64,000 nt of DNA from Aurantiacibacter marinus (GCF_001021555.1 NZ_LDCP01000002.1:496001-560000), one strand, 5' to 3'; counted from the first letter of the stretch, positions 1 to 10,564 are shown. Notes: generated by a model from the sequence alone, not told the origin. Numbers and translations are program-made.

Positions 1-1
1 A

Positions 2-1066
2 ATAGGCGTGCTGGCCAAGTATCTGCCTGAAGACCGGAATAGCCGGGGCAACGCAGTCCACATGGTCTGGCGCAATCCCTGGGTCGATCAGGAAGCGAGC
101 ACGCAGGCGCGTGTTCCACGCGGCGTGGAAAACGTGCGCGTCGCCACCTGTCAGTTGCAGGCACGGGCGGTGAAGGACTTTGACGAGTTTATCGGACAAA
201 TCCGCTATTTCGTCGATGTTGCAGCGGATTACGAAGCAGATTTTATTCTGTTTCCCGAATTGTTCACGCTGATGCTCCTCAGCGCTGAAGCGGAAGAGCT
301 TTCGCCATTGGAAAGCATTGAACGCCTGTCCGAATACACGCCGCGCATCCGCGAAGCGCTGAGCGAGATGGCGCTCAAATGCAATATCAACATTATCGGC
401 GGCTCCCACCCGACGCGGATGGAAGACGGCGACATTCACAATGTTGCGATGGTGTGCCTGCGCGATGGATCAATCCACGAGCAGGAGAAGATCCATCCGA
501 CGCCTAACGAGGCATATTGGTGGAACATTCGCGGCGGTGATGCTGTGGATGTAATCCAGACAGACTGCGGCCCCATCGGCGTGCTGATATGTTACGATTC
601 GGAATTTCCGGAACTCGCACGCAGACTGGCCGATGAAGGCGCGCGGATCATCTTCGTGCCTTTCTGCACCGATAGCCGCCAAGGCTATATGCGCGTGCGT
701 TACTGCTCCGCGGCCCGGGCGATTGAAAACCAGTGTTATGTGGTGATGAGCGGCAATGTCGGCAATTTGCCCAATGTCGCCAACATGGACATCCAATATG
801 CGCAGAGCTGCATCCTGACGCCTTGCGACTTCCCCTTTGCACGTGACGGGATTGCGGCCGAAGCGACAGAGAATGTCGAAACGCTGACTATCAGTGATGT
901 GAATTTGGCTGATCTTGCATGGGCCAGAGCTGAGGGTACCGTGCGAAATCTGGCTGACCGGCGTTTCGATCTCTACCGGATCGAGTGGGAACACCGGGAA
1001 GGTGCAACACAGGCCGAACCCAGCGGCCCGCCACCAACGCGCCAGCATGGACCGGGTGGCGGCTAG
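2..1066 (+). CDS. Carbon-nitrogen hydrolase (nitrilase family), probable C-terminal part of a GNAT-nitrilase fusion; 5' end missing
   Basis: The reading frame is open to the left edge, so the N-terminus lies outside the window; the GTG at 8 is probably internal. Counted from that GTG, the nitrilase triad is visible: Glu84 in FPELF, Lys161 in EKIHPTP and Cys195 in LICYDSEFPE. The domain occupies about residues 43-320 and ends in a Pro/Gly-rich tail. The stretch before it (YLPEDRN...NAVHMVWRNP) resembles the linker of known proteins with an N-terminal GNAT acetyltransferase followed by a nitrilase-type amidase. The enzyme should hydrolyse a C-N bond of an amide; the substrate is unknown. It converges with the B12-binding gene 21 bp downstream. 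The nitrilase call is secure. The fusion is inference from family knowledge because the GNAT part is not in view. Confidence 0.85.
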   Translation: MGVLAKYLPEDRNSRGNAVHMVWRNPWVDQEASTQARVPRGVENVRVATCQLQARAVKDFDEFIGQIRYFVDVAADYEADFILFPELFTLMLLSAEAEELSPLESIERLSEYTPRIREALSEMALKCNINIIGGSHPTRMEDGDIHNVAMVCLRDGSIHEQEKIHPTPNEAYWWNIRGGDAVDVIQTDCGPIGVLICYDSEFPELARRLADEGARIIFVPFCTDSRQGYMRVRYCSAARAIENQCYVVMSGNVGNLPNVANMDIQYAQSCILTPCDFPFARDGIAAEATENVETLTISDVNLADLAWARAEGTVRNLADRRFDLYRIEWEHREGATQAEPSGPPPTRQHGPGGG

Positions 1067-1087
1067 GCAGCTTGCCAGGCTCCCAGA

Positions 1088-1975
1088 TTATTTGCGGGCG
1101 GCGATGTCGAACAGTTTTTGTGCCGCGAGGACGGCGGCGGGCGCGTTAGGCGCAGTGGCATCTGCCCCGACTTCGGCGGCGAGGGCCGGATCAGCGGTAA
1201 ATATCGGCCCGCCCACCATTATACCGATGTTGCGGTTTTTCGAATCGCGGCGCACATCGACAATTACGGACTTCAGCCCTTCGACCTGCAAATCCGATCC
1301 GGCGGTCAGCCCGATAACGGCGAACCAGTTGTCGCGTACCGTACGCGCGATTTCGTCCGCGTCACCCGAATATTCGGTCGTGACTTGCCATCCTCCGGCA
1401 ACCAGCAGTTTTTCAATCATGGATGCCCCGAACACATGATGGTTGCCCGGCGTGGTGGCCATAATGACCTGACGCCGCGTCTCGAATTCCGGAAGTGCGT
1501 AGGTCTCGTTGAAAATCGATAGCAGCGTTTGCAGGCGTGCAACGCCGAATGTGACATCGATAAAGTCACATTCGTCATTTTCCCACATCGTACCCAAAAA
1601 GCGCGCGGTCGGTTCGAGTAGCTCCACATAGAGAGCTTCCATAGAAAGGCCGCGATCCCGCATGACTGTTACATAATCCGCTGCCGCATCAAGATCGTCA
1701 CCCAGCACGATATGGGCAAGCTCGTCAATTTCTGCGCCGTTTGGCCGTAAACTCTTGATGACATCGTCAATCGGCGGTGCATTTACGACGACTTCTGTAT
1801 GCAGACGCAAAAGGCGCGGAATGATTTCGCCGGACACGATACGGGCCAGACTTCCCTGGCGGTCAGCAGCGTCGGGGCGCTGATATATCTCCGGTGCAGC
1901 AAAACACTTTTCGAACTGCCGCAGGTCTCTGCGGCCCACCACGGGCGTGCTTGTCATATTTGCCGATTGGCCCAT
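1088..1975 (-). CDS. Solo cobalamin (B12)-binding domain protein, possible sensor or regulator
   Basis: About 295 residues. I chose the ATG at 1975 because GAGAGGTG precedes it at Shine-Dalgarno distance; a longer frame to 2143 has no such support. A helical cap with the methionine-synthase-like motif EPTARFLGTMWEND lies near residues 121-134. A Rossmann-type B12 domain follows, with N178-x-H180-x-x-G183 where the classical motif is D-x-H-x-x-G, and a later GG in MVGGP. No methyltransferase, kinase or output domain is fused. Stand-alone proteins of this kind include the light-responsive antirepressors AerR/PpaA of photosynthetic alphaproteobacteria, but no photosynthesis gene is visible here, so a regulatory or light-sensing role is inference. 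It is transcribed toward the nitrilase gene, with putP upstream on the same strand. Confidence 0.8.
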   Translation of the reverse strand: MGQSANMTSTPVVGRRDLRQFEKCFAAPEIYQRPDAADRQGSLARIVSGEIIPRLLRLHTEVVVNAPPIDDVIKSLRPNGAEIDELAHIVLGDDLDAAADYVTVMRDRGLSMEALYVELLEPTARFLGTMWENDECDFIDVTFGVARLQTLLSIFNETYALPEFETRRQVIMATTPGNHHVFGASMIEKLLVAGGWQVTTEYSGDADEIARTVRDNWFAVIGLTAGSDLQVEGLKSVIVDVRRDSKNRNIGIMVGGPIFTADPALAAEVGADATAPNAPAAVLAAQKLFDIAARK

Positions 1976-2187
1976 CCCACACCTCTCATCGCGCGCCTTT
2001 CTGGCGAGTCCCGAGCATACGAGCAGATCAGAGTGTGTAAGTCGATAGCGATGCAATTCGGAATATCCACCTTTGGCGGACTGCCCAAAGAACGGGACCC
2101 CAAGACCTAGACCAAAGCATGTAGTCGTTGCGGATCGGCACAACGGCCGTCTTCAACCAAGTCCGGGATATTCGGCGATCGCAGCAC

Positions 2188-3660
2188 TTACCGAATCGAA
2201 ATAGTTTCCGCGTCCGTCGCCGTCGCCAAACTCACCAGCCAGATTGCCAGCCACGCTGCGACAAAACCCGGGATGATCTCGTACACGCCCGTTGACGCGC
2301 CGAGGCCTGTCGCGATCCATGCCATGACGGTCGCTGCGCCCACAACCAGCCCGCTGACTGCGCCAACGCCGGTCATGCGTTTCCATGTGAGTGACAGGAT
2401 TATCAGCGGCCCGAATGCGGCGCCGAAGCCCGCCCAGGCGTTGGCGACCAGTGAAAGCACGCCGCTTTCCGGATCACTAGCGATCGCGATGGCAGCCAGT
2501 GCCACCAGCGCCACGCACAGTCGGCCCACATTGACCATCTCGCGCTCGCTTGCGTCCTTCTTCAGGAACAGGCGATAGAAATCTTCGGTTAGCGAGCTGG
2601 AACTGACCAGCAGCTGGCTCGAAATCGTACTCATGATCGCAGCGAGCAACGCGGCCAGCAGAAAGCCGGTAACGAAGGGGTGGAACAAAGTATTGGCCAG
2701 AAGGATAAAGATCGTCTCGGGATCCTCCAACGTCAGCCCGTTCATCTCGACGTGCGCGCGGCCTGCAAGTCCCACGCCAAGCGCGCCAATCAAGGCAACA
2801 AGCATCCAGCTCAAACCAATGGTCCTTGCTGCCGGTATCCCGCCATCACGCACTGCCATGAAACGGACGATGATATGCGGCTGCCCAAAGTAGCCGAGAC
2901 CCCAGGCGACGGCTGACAGGAAACCGACCACTGTCAGCCCGCCGAACCAGCTGAGATAGTCCGGACTGATATCCGCAAGCGCGTTGCCGACATTGCCCCA
3001 GCCATCGCCAAACAGCACCACCAGCGGCATGAGCACCAGCGCAATCACCATGATACAGCCTTGGACGAAATCCGTCAGGCTCACAGCCAGAAAGCCGCCA
3101 ACCATCGTGTAAGCAAGCACGACCACAGCAGTAATTATGACGCCAGCCATATAGGGCGAAAGGCCCAGCATTTGCCCGTCGATGAAGGTGCTTTCAAACA
3201 GCTTGCCACCGCCTACCAGCCCTGCCGCAGAATAAACCGCGAAGAAAACCACGATGATGATCGCGGAAACCACTCGCAGGGCGGTGGCTTTGCCTGGAAA
3301 CCGGTTGGCGAGAAATTGCGGGATGGTGAGTGCATTGCCGTACTCCACCGTTTGACGGCGCAGGCGCGGCGCGACGACCCACCAATTGATCACAGCGCCA
3401 ACAAACAATCCGATCCCGATCCACGCCTCCACCAGTCCGGTGGCATACAATGCACCCGGCAAGCCCAGCAGCAACCAGCCCGACATGTCGGAAGCACCCG
3501 CAGAAAGCGCAGCAACTGCAGGGTGCAAATTGCGCCCGCCCAGCAAGTACCCCTCACTATCGGCGGTGGAGCGTTTCCACGCGAACAATCCGATGCCCAG
3601 CATCAAGATGAAATAGGCAGCGAGAGCGATCAGTGTTCCTGTTTGCATGACGGCCTGCAT
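2188..3660 (-). CDS. putP: Sodium/proline symporter
   Basis: 490 residues, usual for PutP of the sodium:solute symporter family, with 12-13 hydrophobic segments across the inner membrane. Family signatures are visible: GGRNLHPAVAALSAGASDMSGW near residues 41-62 and the GYFGQPHIIVRFMA loop near residue 255. It imports L-proline with Na+. No putA dehydrogenase is next to it, so the proline may serve as nutrient or osmolyte. The start could be the ATG at 3660 or the one at 3648; neither has a strong Shine-Dalgarno site. It is divergent from the CPA2 antiporter gene across about 90 bp that must hold both promoters. Confidence 0.92.
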   Translation of the reverse strand: MQAVMQTGTLIALAAYFILMLGIGLFAWKRSTADSEGYLLGGRNLHPAVAALSAGASDMSGWLLLGLPGALYATGLVEAWIGIGLFVGAVINWWVVAPRLRRQTVEYGNALTIPQFLANRFPGKATALRVVSAIIIVVFFAVYSAAGLVGGGKLFESTFIDGQMLGLSPYMAGVIITAVVVLAYTMVGGFLAVSLTDFVQGCIMVIALVLMPLVVLFGDGWGNVGNALADISPDYLSWFGGLTVVGFLSAVAWGLGYFGQPHIIVRFMAVRDGGIPAARTIGLSWMLVALIGALGVGLAGRAHVEMNGLTLEDPETIFILLANTLFHPFVTGFLLAALLAAIMSTISSQLLVSSSSLTEDFYRLFLKKDASEREMVNVGRLCVALVALAAIAIASDPESGVLSLVANAWAGFGAAFGPLIILSLTWKRMTGVGAVSGLVVGAATVMAWIATGLGASTGVYEIIPGFVAAWLAIWLVSLATATDAETISIR

Positions 3661-3751
3661 AGCGGACTGGCCTGCTGTGTCACGGTATGCCTGGTCATGA
3701 TCTCCTATTTCGCAGTTGCAGCGAACACCGTGCCTCTGTCATAGGCTCTTT

Positions 3752-5515
3752 ATGCACGGTGCCGAAATTTCCCCATTGATGAAGGACGCCCTGGTTATCC
3801 TTGGCGCGACCGGCATTGTTATTCCGCTTTTTGCCCGCTTCCGCGTGACCCCGATCATCGGGTTCATTCTGGTTGGGCTGCTTGTCGGGCCATATGGCCT
3901 TGGCCGGATGGTTTTCGAATATGAGTGGCTGAGCCATGTCACGATCACCGACCCCGAACGGTTAGAGCCGTTCGCGGAGTTCGGCATAATCCTGCTGCTA
4001 TTCACTATTGGCCTTGAGCTGAGTTTCAACCGCCTTTGGCAATTGCGCAAGCTTGTATTCGGTCTCGGTGCGTTGGAACTGCTGGTTATCGGCGCTCTGC
4101 TGGCGGCGGTTCTATCCATGATGGGGCAATATTGGACCGGGGCGATGGCGCTAGGCCTTGCCCTTGCCTTCTCCTCCACCGCGCTGGTGCTGCCGATTTC
4201 CGGCACCAACACACCTGTCGGCCGTGCGGCGCTTTCGATGCTGCTGTTCGAAGATATCATGATCGTGCCGATCATATTCCTTCTGGGTGCCTTGGCCCCC
4301 AATATGGCCGAAGGGGGTTTGGGCGATCTTTGGACAACGCTGTGGCAGGGTGCACTTGTTGTCGCAGTCATGATGATCGGTGGCCGGTTGCTGCTGCCGC
4401 GCCTGTTCGCACAGGCTGCACGCACCAAAAGCCCGGAACTGTTCCTTGCTGCCAGCATGCTGGTGGTGATCGGGGCCAGCCTGGTTACCGCCTTTGTAGG
4501 TCTGTCCCCGATCGTTGGCGCATTGCTTGCCGGATTGCTGATCGCGGAGACCGAGTACCACACCGAAGTCGAAGGCATCATGGAACCGTTCAAGGGCCTC
4601 GCTCTGGGCATATTCCTGATCACCATCGGCATGGGCATCGATCTGTTCACGATCTGGGACAATCTGGCGATGATCGCGGGCGCAGTTATCGGTGTGCTGC
4701 TGCTGAAGGCCATCGTTACCGGCATCTTGCTACGCCTGATGGGCGCACGCAGCGCAACCGCGACAGAAACCGGCATCCTGATGGCAAGCCCGTCGGAGAC
4801 ATCGCTGATCGTGCTCGCTGCTGCTTCCAGCGCGATGCTGATCCAGCCCGGCACAGCGCAATTCTGGCAGATCGTGACCGCTATCGGACTAACCGTGACG
4901 CCGCTGCTCGCCATGCTCGGCAAACGGCTCGCGCGATCGGTCGATGAAGCTCCATCGCTGGAACATCTGGACGGGGATGCCGATACGCCGCGCGTCATTA
5001 TCGTCGGCTTCGGGCGCGTCGGCAAATTGATCGCACAAATGCTTCAACGCCATGACCAGCCCTATGTTGCCATCGATTCCAACCCTGACTTGATCGAAGA
5101 GGCGCGGCGTGAAGGGTATTATGCGGTCTTTGGCAACGCATTGCGCGAAGATGCGCTGGACAAGCTGGGCATCGCGCGCGCGCCTGCCGTTATCCTGACC
5201 ATGGACGAACACATCCTGGCACAGCGCATGGTCAAAAAGCTACGCACCGCCCATTCGGAACTGCCAATTATCGCGCGTGCGCGCGACAGTTTCCACGCGG
5301 CAGAGCTATATCGCAGCGGCGCCAGTACAGCAGTGCCGGAAACGCTGGAAAGTTCACTGCAATTGTCCGAAGCGGTGCTGGTCGATATCGGCGTACCGAT
5401 GGGGCCGGTCATCGCCTCGATCCACGAAAAGCGCGATGAGTACCGGGAAAAAATCCAGAAAGAGGGCGCGCTGGAGCACAAGCCGAAATTGCGCACGAGC
5501 ACCATGGAGAGCTGA
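3752..5515 (+). CDS. CPA2-family cation:proton antiporter with TrkA-N domain (YbaL/KefB type)
   Basis: 587 residues from the ATG at 3752; an in-frame TTG at 3716 would add 12 residues with no hydrophobic character. The N-terminal ~390 residues hold about 12 membrane helices of the Na+/H+ exchanger fold. A cytoplasmic Rossmann domain follows, with the nucleotide-binding motif VIIVGFGRVG at about residues 414-423 (TrkA-N/RCK). Such proteins export K+ or Na+ in exchange for protons and are gated by nucleotides or glutathione adducts. The arrangement matches YbaL more closely than KefB, which has a longer C-terminus. Ion specificity cannot be read from sequence. It converges with alaS about 80 bp downstream. 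Confidence 0.88.
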   Translation: MHGAEISPLMKDALVILGATGIVIPLFARFRVTPIIGFILVGLLVGPYGLGRMVFEYEWLSHVTITDPERLEPFAEFGIILLLFTIGLELSFNRLWQLRKLVFGLGALELLVIGALLAAVLSMMGQYWTGAMALGLALAFSSTALVLPISGTNTPVGRAALSMLLFEDIMIVPIIFLLGALAPNMAEGGLGDLWTTLWQGALVVAVMMIGGRLLLPRLFAQAARTKSPELFLAASMLVVIGASLVTAFVGLSPIVGALLAGLLIAETEYHTEVEGIMEPFKGLALGIFLITIGMGIDLFTIWDNLAMIAGAVIGVLLLKAIVTGILLRLMGARSATATETGILMASPSETSLIVLAAASSAMLIQPGTAQFWQIVTAIGLTVTPLLAMLGKRLARSVDEAPSLEHLDGDADTPRVIIVGFGRVGKLIAQMLQRHDQPYVAIDSNPDLIEEARREGYYAVFGNALREDALDKLGIARAPAVILTMDEHILAQRMVKKLRTAHSELPIIARARDSFHAAELYRSGASTAVPETLESSLQLSEAVLVDIGVPMGPVIASIHEKRDEYREKIQKEGALEHKPKLRTSTMES

Positions 5516-5593
5516 TCGTTGCCAAGAAAGCGACGTGGCCGTGCTTCAAACAGTCAAAGTAGCATTTTCTTCCAAGGCAATTATCTCAGGCAA

Positions 5594-8260
5594 TCATTTG
5601 CCTGCCAGCACTTCCTTGATGGCAGCAATGGCAACATCACTCTTATCGCCGTCCGGACCTCCGCCTTGCGCCATGTCAGGGCGGCCGCCGCCCCCCTTGC
5701 CGCCAACCGCGGCCACGCCCGCGCGCACAAGATCGACCGCGCTATGAGTGCCGGTCAGGTCGTCGGTGACGCCAACCGCAACGGCGGCCTTGCCATCGTT
5801 CACTGCGACAATTGCCGCAACGCCCGAGCCCATGCGTTTCTTCGCCTCATCCAGCAGGCCGCGCAATTCCTTGGGGTCCATACCGTGCAGTACCTGTCCT
5901 GAGAAGGCGACGCCGCTAACGTCTTCATCAGCCGCAGGTGCGGCCCCTGCTGCGCCTCCGCCACCAAGCGCGAGCTGCTTCTTGGCCTCCGAAAGCTCAC
6001 GTTCGAGCCGTTTGCGTTCATCCATCAGGGCAGCGACGCGCTCCTCCACCTCGTCTGGCGAGGTCTTCAGCGTTGCCGCAACCGATTTGAGCGATTCCTC
6101 GCGTCCTACCATCCATTGCCGCGCCGCTTCACCAGTCAGTGCCTCTATCCGGCGAACGCCCGATGAAACTGCGCTTTCGCCGATGATCCGGAACAAGCCG
6201 ATATCCCCTGTCGCTTTGACATGGGTGCCACCGCACAGCTCGACCGAATAATTGCGGCCCGATCCCTGCCAGTCGGCCCGACCAATCGACAGAACACGCA
6301 CCTCTTCCCCGTATTTTTCGCCAAACAAGGCCATCGCACCAGCCTCTATTGCTTCATCAGGGCTCATCAGTCCTGTTACAACCTCCTGATTGGCGCGAAT
6401 TTCTTCATTCACTTCCGCTTCAATGGCTTCAGCTTCAGAAGGCGCCAGCGGCTTCGGGTGCGAGAAGTCGAAGCGCAAACGCTCTTTTGCTACAAGCGAG
6501 CCCTTTTGCGTCACATGGTCGCCAAGATGGTTGCGCAGCGCGGCATGCAACAGGTGCGTTGCGGAATGGTTCGCGCGGATCGCATCACGCCGAACCGCAT
6601 CTACGGCAAGATGTACCGTATCGCCCACCGCGACCTGACCGGATTTGATCTTGCCATGGTGCGCATGCAGCCGGCCCAGCGGCTTGGCAGTGTCGCTAAC
6701 CGCAATCTCGAGCCGGTGATCACCGGAAATCGTGCCGCTGTCGCCCATCTGGCCGCCGCTTTCGCCATAAAACGGAGTTTGATTGGTCAGAATAGTGACA
6801 TTCTGTCCGCTGTCAGCCGACTGGACTTCCTTGCCGTCCACGACCAGCGCGACAACCTTGCCCTCACCTTCGGTGGCGCTGTAGCCGGTAAATTCCGTCG
6901 CGCCTTCACGCTCCGCTATATCGAACCAGATCTCGTCATCGGCGGCCGCTCCGGACCCCTTCCACGCTGCGCGCGCCGCGGCCTTTTGCTGCGCCATTGC
7001 GGCATCGAAACCCGCACGATCCACACCGATACCGCGGTTACGCAGTGCATCTTCCGTCAGATCGTAAGGAAAGCCGAACGTATCGTAGAGCTTGAAGGCG
7101 GTTTCGCCTGCCAGACTGTCGCCTTCTGCAAGATCGCCGGTTTCTTCATCGAGAAGTCGCAGACCCTTTTCAAGGGTCTGGCGAAAACGCGTCTCTTCAC
7201 GCTCCAACACTTCGGTGATCAGCGATTGCGCGCGAGGCAATTCGGGATAGGCCTGACCCATTTCGCTAACCAGCGTCGGCACCAACCGATGCATCAGCGG
7301 CTTGTCCGCACCCAGAAGATGTGCGTGGCGCATGGCCCGCCGCATGATCCGGCGCAGTACATAACCGCGCCCTTCATTGGACGGCAAAACACCGTCGGCG
7401 ATCAGGAAACTGGTCGAGCGAAGATGATCTGCGATGACGCGGTGGCTGGGCAAGCTGACGTCATCGATCCTGGACTTCACCAGATCTTCGCTAGCATCCA
7501 CAATCGTGCGGAAAGTGTCTGTTTCAAACACATTGTGAACGCCCTGCATGACGGTCGCCAAACGTTCCAGGCCCATTCCGGTGTCGATACTGGGGCGCGG
7601 CAGATCACCCGTAATTGTGTCAGCCTGCTGGAGGTGCTGCATGAACACGAGATTCCAGATTTCGACAAAACGATCGCCGTCTTCGTCCGGTGACCCCGGA
7701 GGTCCGCCTGCCACATCCGGCCCGTGATCCCAGAAAATTTCGGAACAGGGTCCGCAGGGGCCGTCTGCCCCCATCGCCCAGAAATTGTCCTTCGTGGGGA
7801 TGCGGATGATCCGGTCTTCCGGTAGGCCAGCAATCTTGCGCCACAGATCGAATGCCTCATCATCAGTGTGATAGACGGTCACGCTCAACCGGTCTTTTGC
7901 AAGACCGAGCTCTTTGGTGACCATTCCCCACGCAAGTTCGATTGCGCGTTCTTTGAAATAATCACCGAAACTGAAATTGCCGAGCATTTCAAAGAAGGTC
8001 AGATGCCGCGCTGTATAGCCGACATTGTCCAGATCATTGTGCTTGCCACCGGCCCGCACACATTTCTGGCTGCTGGTAGCGCGCGGTGCCGGTGGTGTCT
8101 CAACCCCGGTAAAAACGTTCTTGAACGGCACCATCCCTGCATTGACGAACATCAGAGATGGATCGTTATGTGGGACGAGCGGGGCCGATGGCACCACCTG
8201 ATGATCGGCAGCTGCGAAATAGCCAAGAAAAGCGCGGCGGAGGTCGTTAGTCGATTGCAT
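5594..8260 (-). CDS. alaS: Alanyl-tRNA synthetase
   Basis: 888 residues, the normal length. It charges tRNA-Ala in the cytoplasm. The class II catalytic core is at the N-terminus (from residue 1; motif [20 protein letters not shown] near 60-79). The editing domain has HSATHLLH near residue 566 and the zinc-site C-x-x-x-H in CGGTHV near 667. A coiled-coil ([17 protein letters not shown]) and the C-Ala domain rich in Gly follow. The ATG at 8260 starts directly at [15 protein letters not shown], the conserved beginning. It lies alone between convergent and co-directional neighbours; in many alphaproteobacteria it is close to recA, as here. Confidence 0.97.
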   Translation of the reverse strand: MQSTNDLRRAFLGYFAAADHQVVPSAPLVPHNDPSLMFVNAGMVPFKNVFTGVETPPAPRATSSQKCVRAGGKHNDLDNVGYTARHLTFFEMLGNFSFGDYFKERAIELAWGMVTKELGLAKDRLSVTVYHTDDEAFDLWRKIAGLPEDRIIRIPTKDNFWAMGADGPCGPCSEIFWDHGPDVAGGPPGSPDEDGDRFVEIWNLVFMQHLQQADTITGDLPRPSIDTGMGLERLATVMQGVHNVFETDTFRTIVDASEDLVKSRIDDVSLPSHRVIADHLRSTSFLIADGVLPSNEGRGYVLRRIMRRAMRHAHLLGADKPLMHRLVPTLVSEMGQAYPELPRAQSLITEVLEREETRFRQTLEKGLRLLDEETGDLAEGDSLAGETAFKLYDTFGFPYDLTEDALRNRGIGVDRAGFDAAMAQQKAAARAAWKGSGAAADDEIWFDIAEREGATEFTGYSATEGEGKVVALVVDGKEVQSADSGQNVTILTNQTPFYGESGGQMGDSGTISGDHRLEIAVSDTAKPLGRLHAHHGKIKSGQVAVGDTVHLAVDAVRRDAIRANHSATHLLHAALRNHLGDHVTQKGSLVAKERLRFDFSHPKPLAPSEAEAIEAEVNEEIRANQEVVTGLMSPDEAIEAGAMALFGEKYGEEVRVLSIGRADWQGSGRNYSVELCGGTHVKATGDIGLFRIIGESAVSSGVRRIEALTGEAARQWMVGREESLKSVAATLKTSPDEVEERVAALMDERKRLERELSEAKKQLALGGGGAAGAAPAADEDVSGVAFSGQVLHGMDPKELRGLLDEAKKRMGSGVAAIVAVNDGKAAVAVGVTDDLTGTHSAVDLVRAGVAAVGGKGGGGRPDMAQGGGPDGDKSDVAIAAIKEVLAGK

Positions 8261-8338
8261 AAAGGCGAATTAGGCGCTGCAAAGCGCTGCGACAAGCGCA
8301 ATGCTTATCTTGCTGTAACCAAGATGACCGATTGGCCA

Positions 8339-9163
8339 TTAGACCTTACGTGCAGTGACCATCCATGCGGCCGCCCGAAAGGCGACAATATTGTGATGAC
8401 AATTGCGCTCGACCAAGGCCCTGAGGAGTTTCAGAAACCGCTCCGCGGAACCGGTATCGAGTTCAGTCAATGCCCGAGCAGCAGGTCCGATGCGTTTGAA
8501 ATAGGCCATGGCTTCCTCAATTGCGTGCTCTCCGGCACCGGCAATCATCGGGAAGTCGAAAGGCGTTAACTGAACCTGCTTCCAACCAGCCTGTGAAAGT
8601 ATTGCTGCAACCCGCGTCGGATCGGCGAATGCAAAAGGTCCTGGTGCATAAGGGTCAACGGCCTCCGGCGGATTGGGAAGAAGTCGAAGAACATCCGCGA
8701 AGAGCGGGTTTTCGGACCGCGAGCGGAAACAGGAGAACAACAGTCCGGCACCGTCTGCCCCTTGTTTCGCGAGATTCGCGAATGCTGCAACAGGATCTGC
8801 GAAAAACATGACCCCGTGGCGGGAGATCAGCAATTCCGGAGCAGCGCCCGGTTCGCTTTGCCAGTCCGCAGCATCTGCCAGTTCAAAGGATGCATTCGCG
8901 CGGTGCGCCCCGCGTTCCTTTGCAACTTCTATCAAACGCGGTGACACATCGACACCGATTACAGTTGCTTCCGGTCGGCCACGGGCAATTGCAAGCGAGA
9001 GTTCTCCTGCCCCGCATCCTACGTCCAGCACCCGGTCAAAGGCAAAGCCGCGGGTCCCGGCAAGCAATTGTTCTGTAAGGTGGCTGAAGCTGCGATCTGT
9101 CCGGCGCCACTCCTGCGCCCATGCATCGCCCGTCCTGCCTTGCCAGTCGTCCTTTTCAGCCAC
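8339..9163 (-). CDS. Class I SAM-dependent methyltransferase
   Basis: 274 residues from a GTG start at 9163, preceded by a G-rich stretch. Motif I, VLDVGCGAGELSLAIA, near residues 44-59, is the SAM-binding glycine loop of class I methyltransferases; the following acidic residue is in VIGVDVSP. ISRHGVMFF near residue 113 resembles motif IV. No substrate-specific feature is recognised. It lies between alaS and recA on the same strand. Its upstream region (9164-9238) carries a 13-base block also found before yqiJ at 28.2 kb. Confidence 0.75.
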   Translation of the reverse strand: MAEKDDWQGRTGDAWAQEWRRTDRSFSHLTEQLLAGTRGFAFDRVLDVGCGAGELSLAIARGRPEATVIGVDVSPRLIEVAKERGAHRANASFELADAADWQSEPGAAPELLISRHGVMFFADPVAAFANLAKQGADGAGLLFSCFRSRSENPLFADVLRLLPNPPEAVDPYAPGPFAFADPTRVAAILSQAGWKQVQLTPFDFPMIAGAGEHAIEEAMAYFKRIGPAARALTELDTGSAERFLKLLRALVERNCHHNIVAFRAAAWMVTARKV

Positions 9164-9238
9164 GTTTGGCCACCCCCCAAGATTTTCTCCTACGGTACTT
9201 TAGTATCGCAAAGTTACACGGAAGTAAAAATACGAAGA

Positions 9239-9278
9239 AGCCGGCGGTGGCAAACTATAAAGTCTGCCTTCGCCGGCT
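9239..9278 (-). terminator. Probable Rho-independent terminator after recA
   Basis: Read on the minus strand, AGCCGGCG at 9278-9271 pairs with CGCCGGCT at 9246-9239. Inner GGCA/TGCC bases extend the stem, and TCTTCGTATTTTTA follows. It sits about 75 bp after the recA stop. The T-run is interrupted, so efficiency is uncertain. Confidence 0.6.
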
Positions 9279-9351
9279 CCGGTTTCGCAAGAGGTGGGAC
9301 AGAAAAATCACTGCCTTGGGGAGGGTCTCCCCACCACCTTCTTCTTGAGGA

Positions 9352-10419
9352 TCAATCTTCAGGCTCCGCGTCCGTGCCCTTCATCATCTCCTCGGCGACC
9401 TCATCGGTTTTGCTGCGAATGGCAGCCTCCAACTTGGCGCAAACTTCTGGGTTTTCCTTCAGGAATGTCTTGGCGTTTTCCCGGCCCTGACCAATCCGGA
9501 TACTGTCATAACTGAACCATGAGCCAGACTTTTCGACAAGATCAGCCTTCACCCCGAGATCGAGAATCTCACCAATTTTGGAAATGCCTTCGCCATACAT
9601 GATGTCGAATTCGACCTGCTTGAACGGAGGGGCAACCTTGTTTTTCACGACTTTCACCCGGGTCGAGTTGCCGATCACTTCGTCGCGGTCCTTGATCGCG
9701 CCTGTGCGGCGGATGTCGAGGCGGACAGAAGCATAGAATTTCAGTGCGTTACCGCCGGTGGTCACTTCTGGATTGCCGTACATCACGCCAATTTTCATGC
9801 GCAGCTGGTTGATGAAGATCACCATACACTTGGAACGGTTGATAGAACCCGTCAGCTTGCGCAGCGACTGGCTCATCAAACGGGCCTGCAAGCCAACGTG
9901 GCTATCACCCATCTCGCCCTCGATTTCAGCGCGGGGCACCAATGCCGCGACCGAATCGACGACCAGCACATCAATCGCATTCGAGCGCACCAGCGTATCA
10001 ACGATTTCAAGCGCCTGTTCACCGGTATCGGGCTGCGAGATAATCAGTTCATTGATATCGACGCCAAGCTTTGTCGCGTAGATCGGATCCAGCGCGTGTT
10101 CGGCATCGATGAAAGCGACTGTGCCTCCGCCCTTCTGCGCTTCTGCCAGAACATGCAGCGCGAGCGTGGTCTTGCCCGAGCTTTCCGGCCCGTAAATTTC
10201 AATTACACGGCCCTTGGGCAGGCCGCCAATGCCGAGTGCGATATCCAGACCGAGCGAGCCGGTGGAAATCGATTCGACGTTCATGGTTTCTTTCGAGCCG
10301 AGCTTCATTGCCGAGCCCTTGCCGAATGCGCGATCAATCTGCGCGAGTGCGGCATCGAGTGCCTTCTGACGGTCCACTTTGGATTCCTTTTCAACCAATT
10401 TCAGGTTCGTACTCGCCAT
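9352..10419 (-). CDS. recA: Recombinase RecA
   Basis: 355 residues, usual length. RecA forms ATP-dependent filaments on single-stranded DNA, drives strand exchange and triggers LexA self-cleavage. The Walker A motif GPESSGKTT is near residues 75-83. The Walker B-like [21 protein letters not shown] and the L2 loop [20 protein letters not shown] are intact. The acidic C-tail (DAEPED) is typical. A LexA box lies about 80 bp upstream, so SOS autoregulation is expected. There is no recX next to it. Confidence 0.98.
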   Translation of the reverse strand: MASTNLKLVEKESKVDRQKALDAALAQIDRAFGKGSAMKLGSKETMNVESISTGSLGLDIALGIGGLPKGRVIEIYGPESSGKTTLALHVLAEAQKGGGTVAFIDAEHALDPIYATKLGVDINELIISQPDTGEQALEIVDTLVRSNAIDVLVVDSVAALVPRAEIEGEMGDSHVGLQARLMSQSLRKLTGSINRSKCMVIFINQLRMKIGVMYGNPEVTTGGNALKFYASVRLDIRRTGAIKDRDEVIGNSTRVKVVKNKVAPPFKQVEFDIMYGEGISKIGEILDLGVKADLVEKSGSWFSYDSIRIGQGRENAKTFLKENPEVCAKLEAAIRSKTDEVAEEMMKGTDAEPED

Positions 10420-10496
10420 GACACGGCCTCCGTCAGTTCGCTAGGGGTGATACCCATTCATCAACTGACGTAGCTTGTACCCACTTTGTTCCACAA

Positions 10497-10511
10497 GAAC
10501 AAGAGTGGAAC
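10497..10511 (-). promoter_or_regulatory. LexA (SOS) box upstream of recA
   Basis: On the plus strand the site reads GAAC-AAGAGTG-GAAC, which on the recA-sense strand is GTTC-N7-GTTC. This is the direct-repeat LexA operator known in alphaproteobacteria. It lies 78-92 bp upstream of the recA ATG, a normal place for SOS control. Confidence 0.85.
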
Positions 10512-10564
10512 GAAATTTTTGTTGGATCGCCCAATTTGTCGTCGGAATAGGCCGGTTTCGCGCT

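Noticed and set aside
3739-5025. Open frame of 428 codons opposite the CPA2 antiporter gene
   Set aside because: Antisense of a well-supported gene. Ser/Pro/Arg-rich composition is typical of shadows.
6221-7693. Open frame of 490 codons opposite alaS
   Set aside because: Antisense shadow of alaS. No start site and no recognisable domain.
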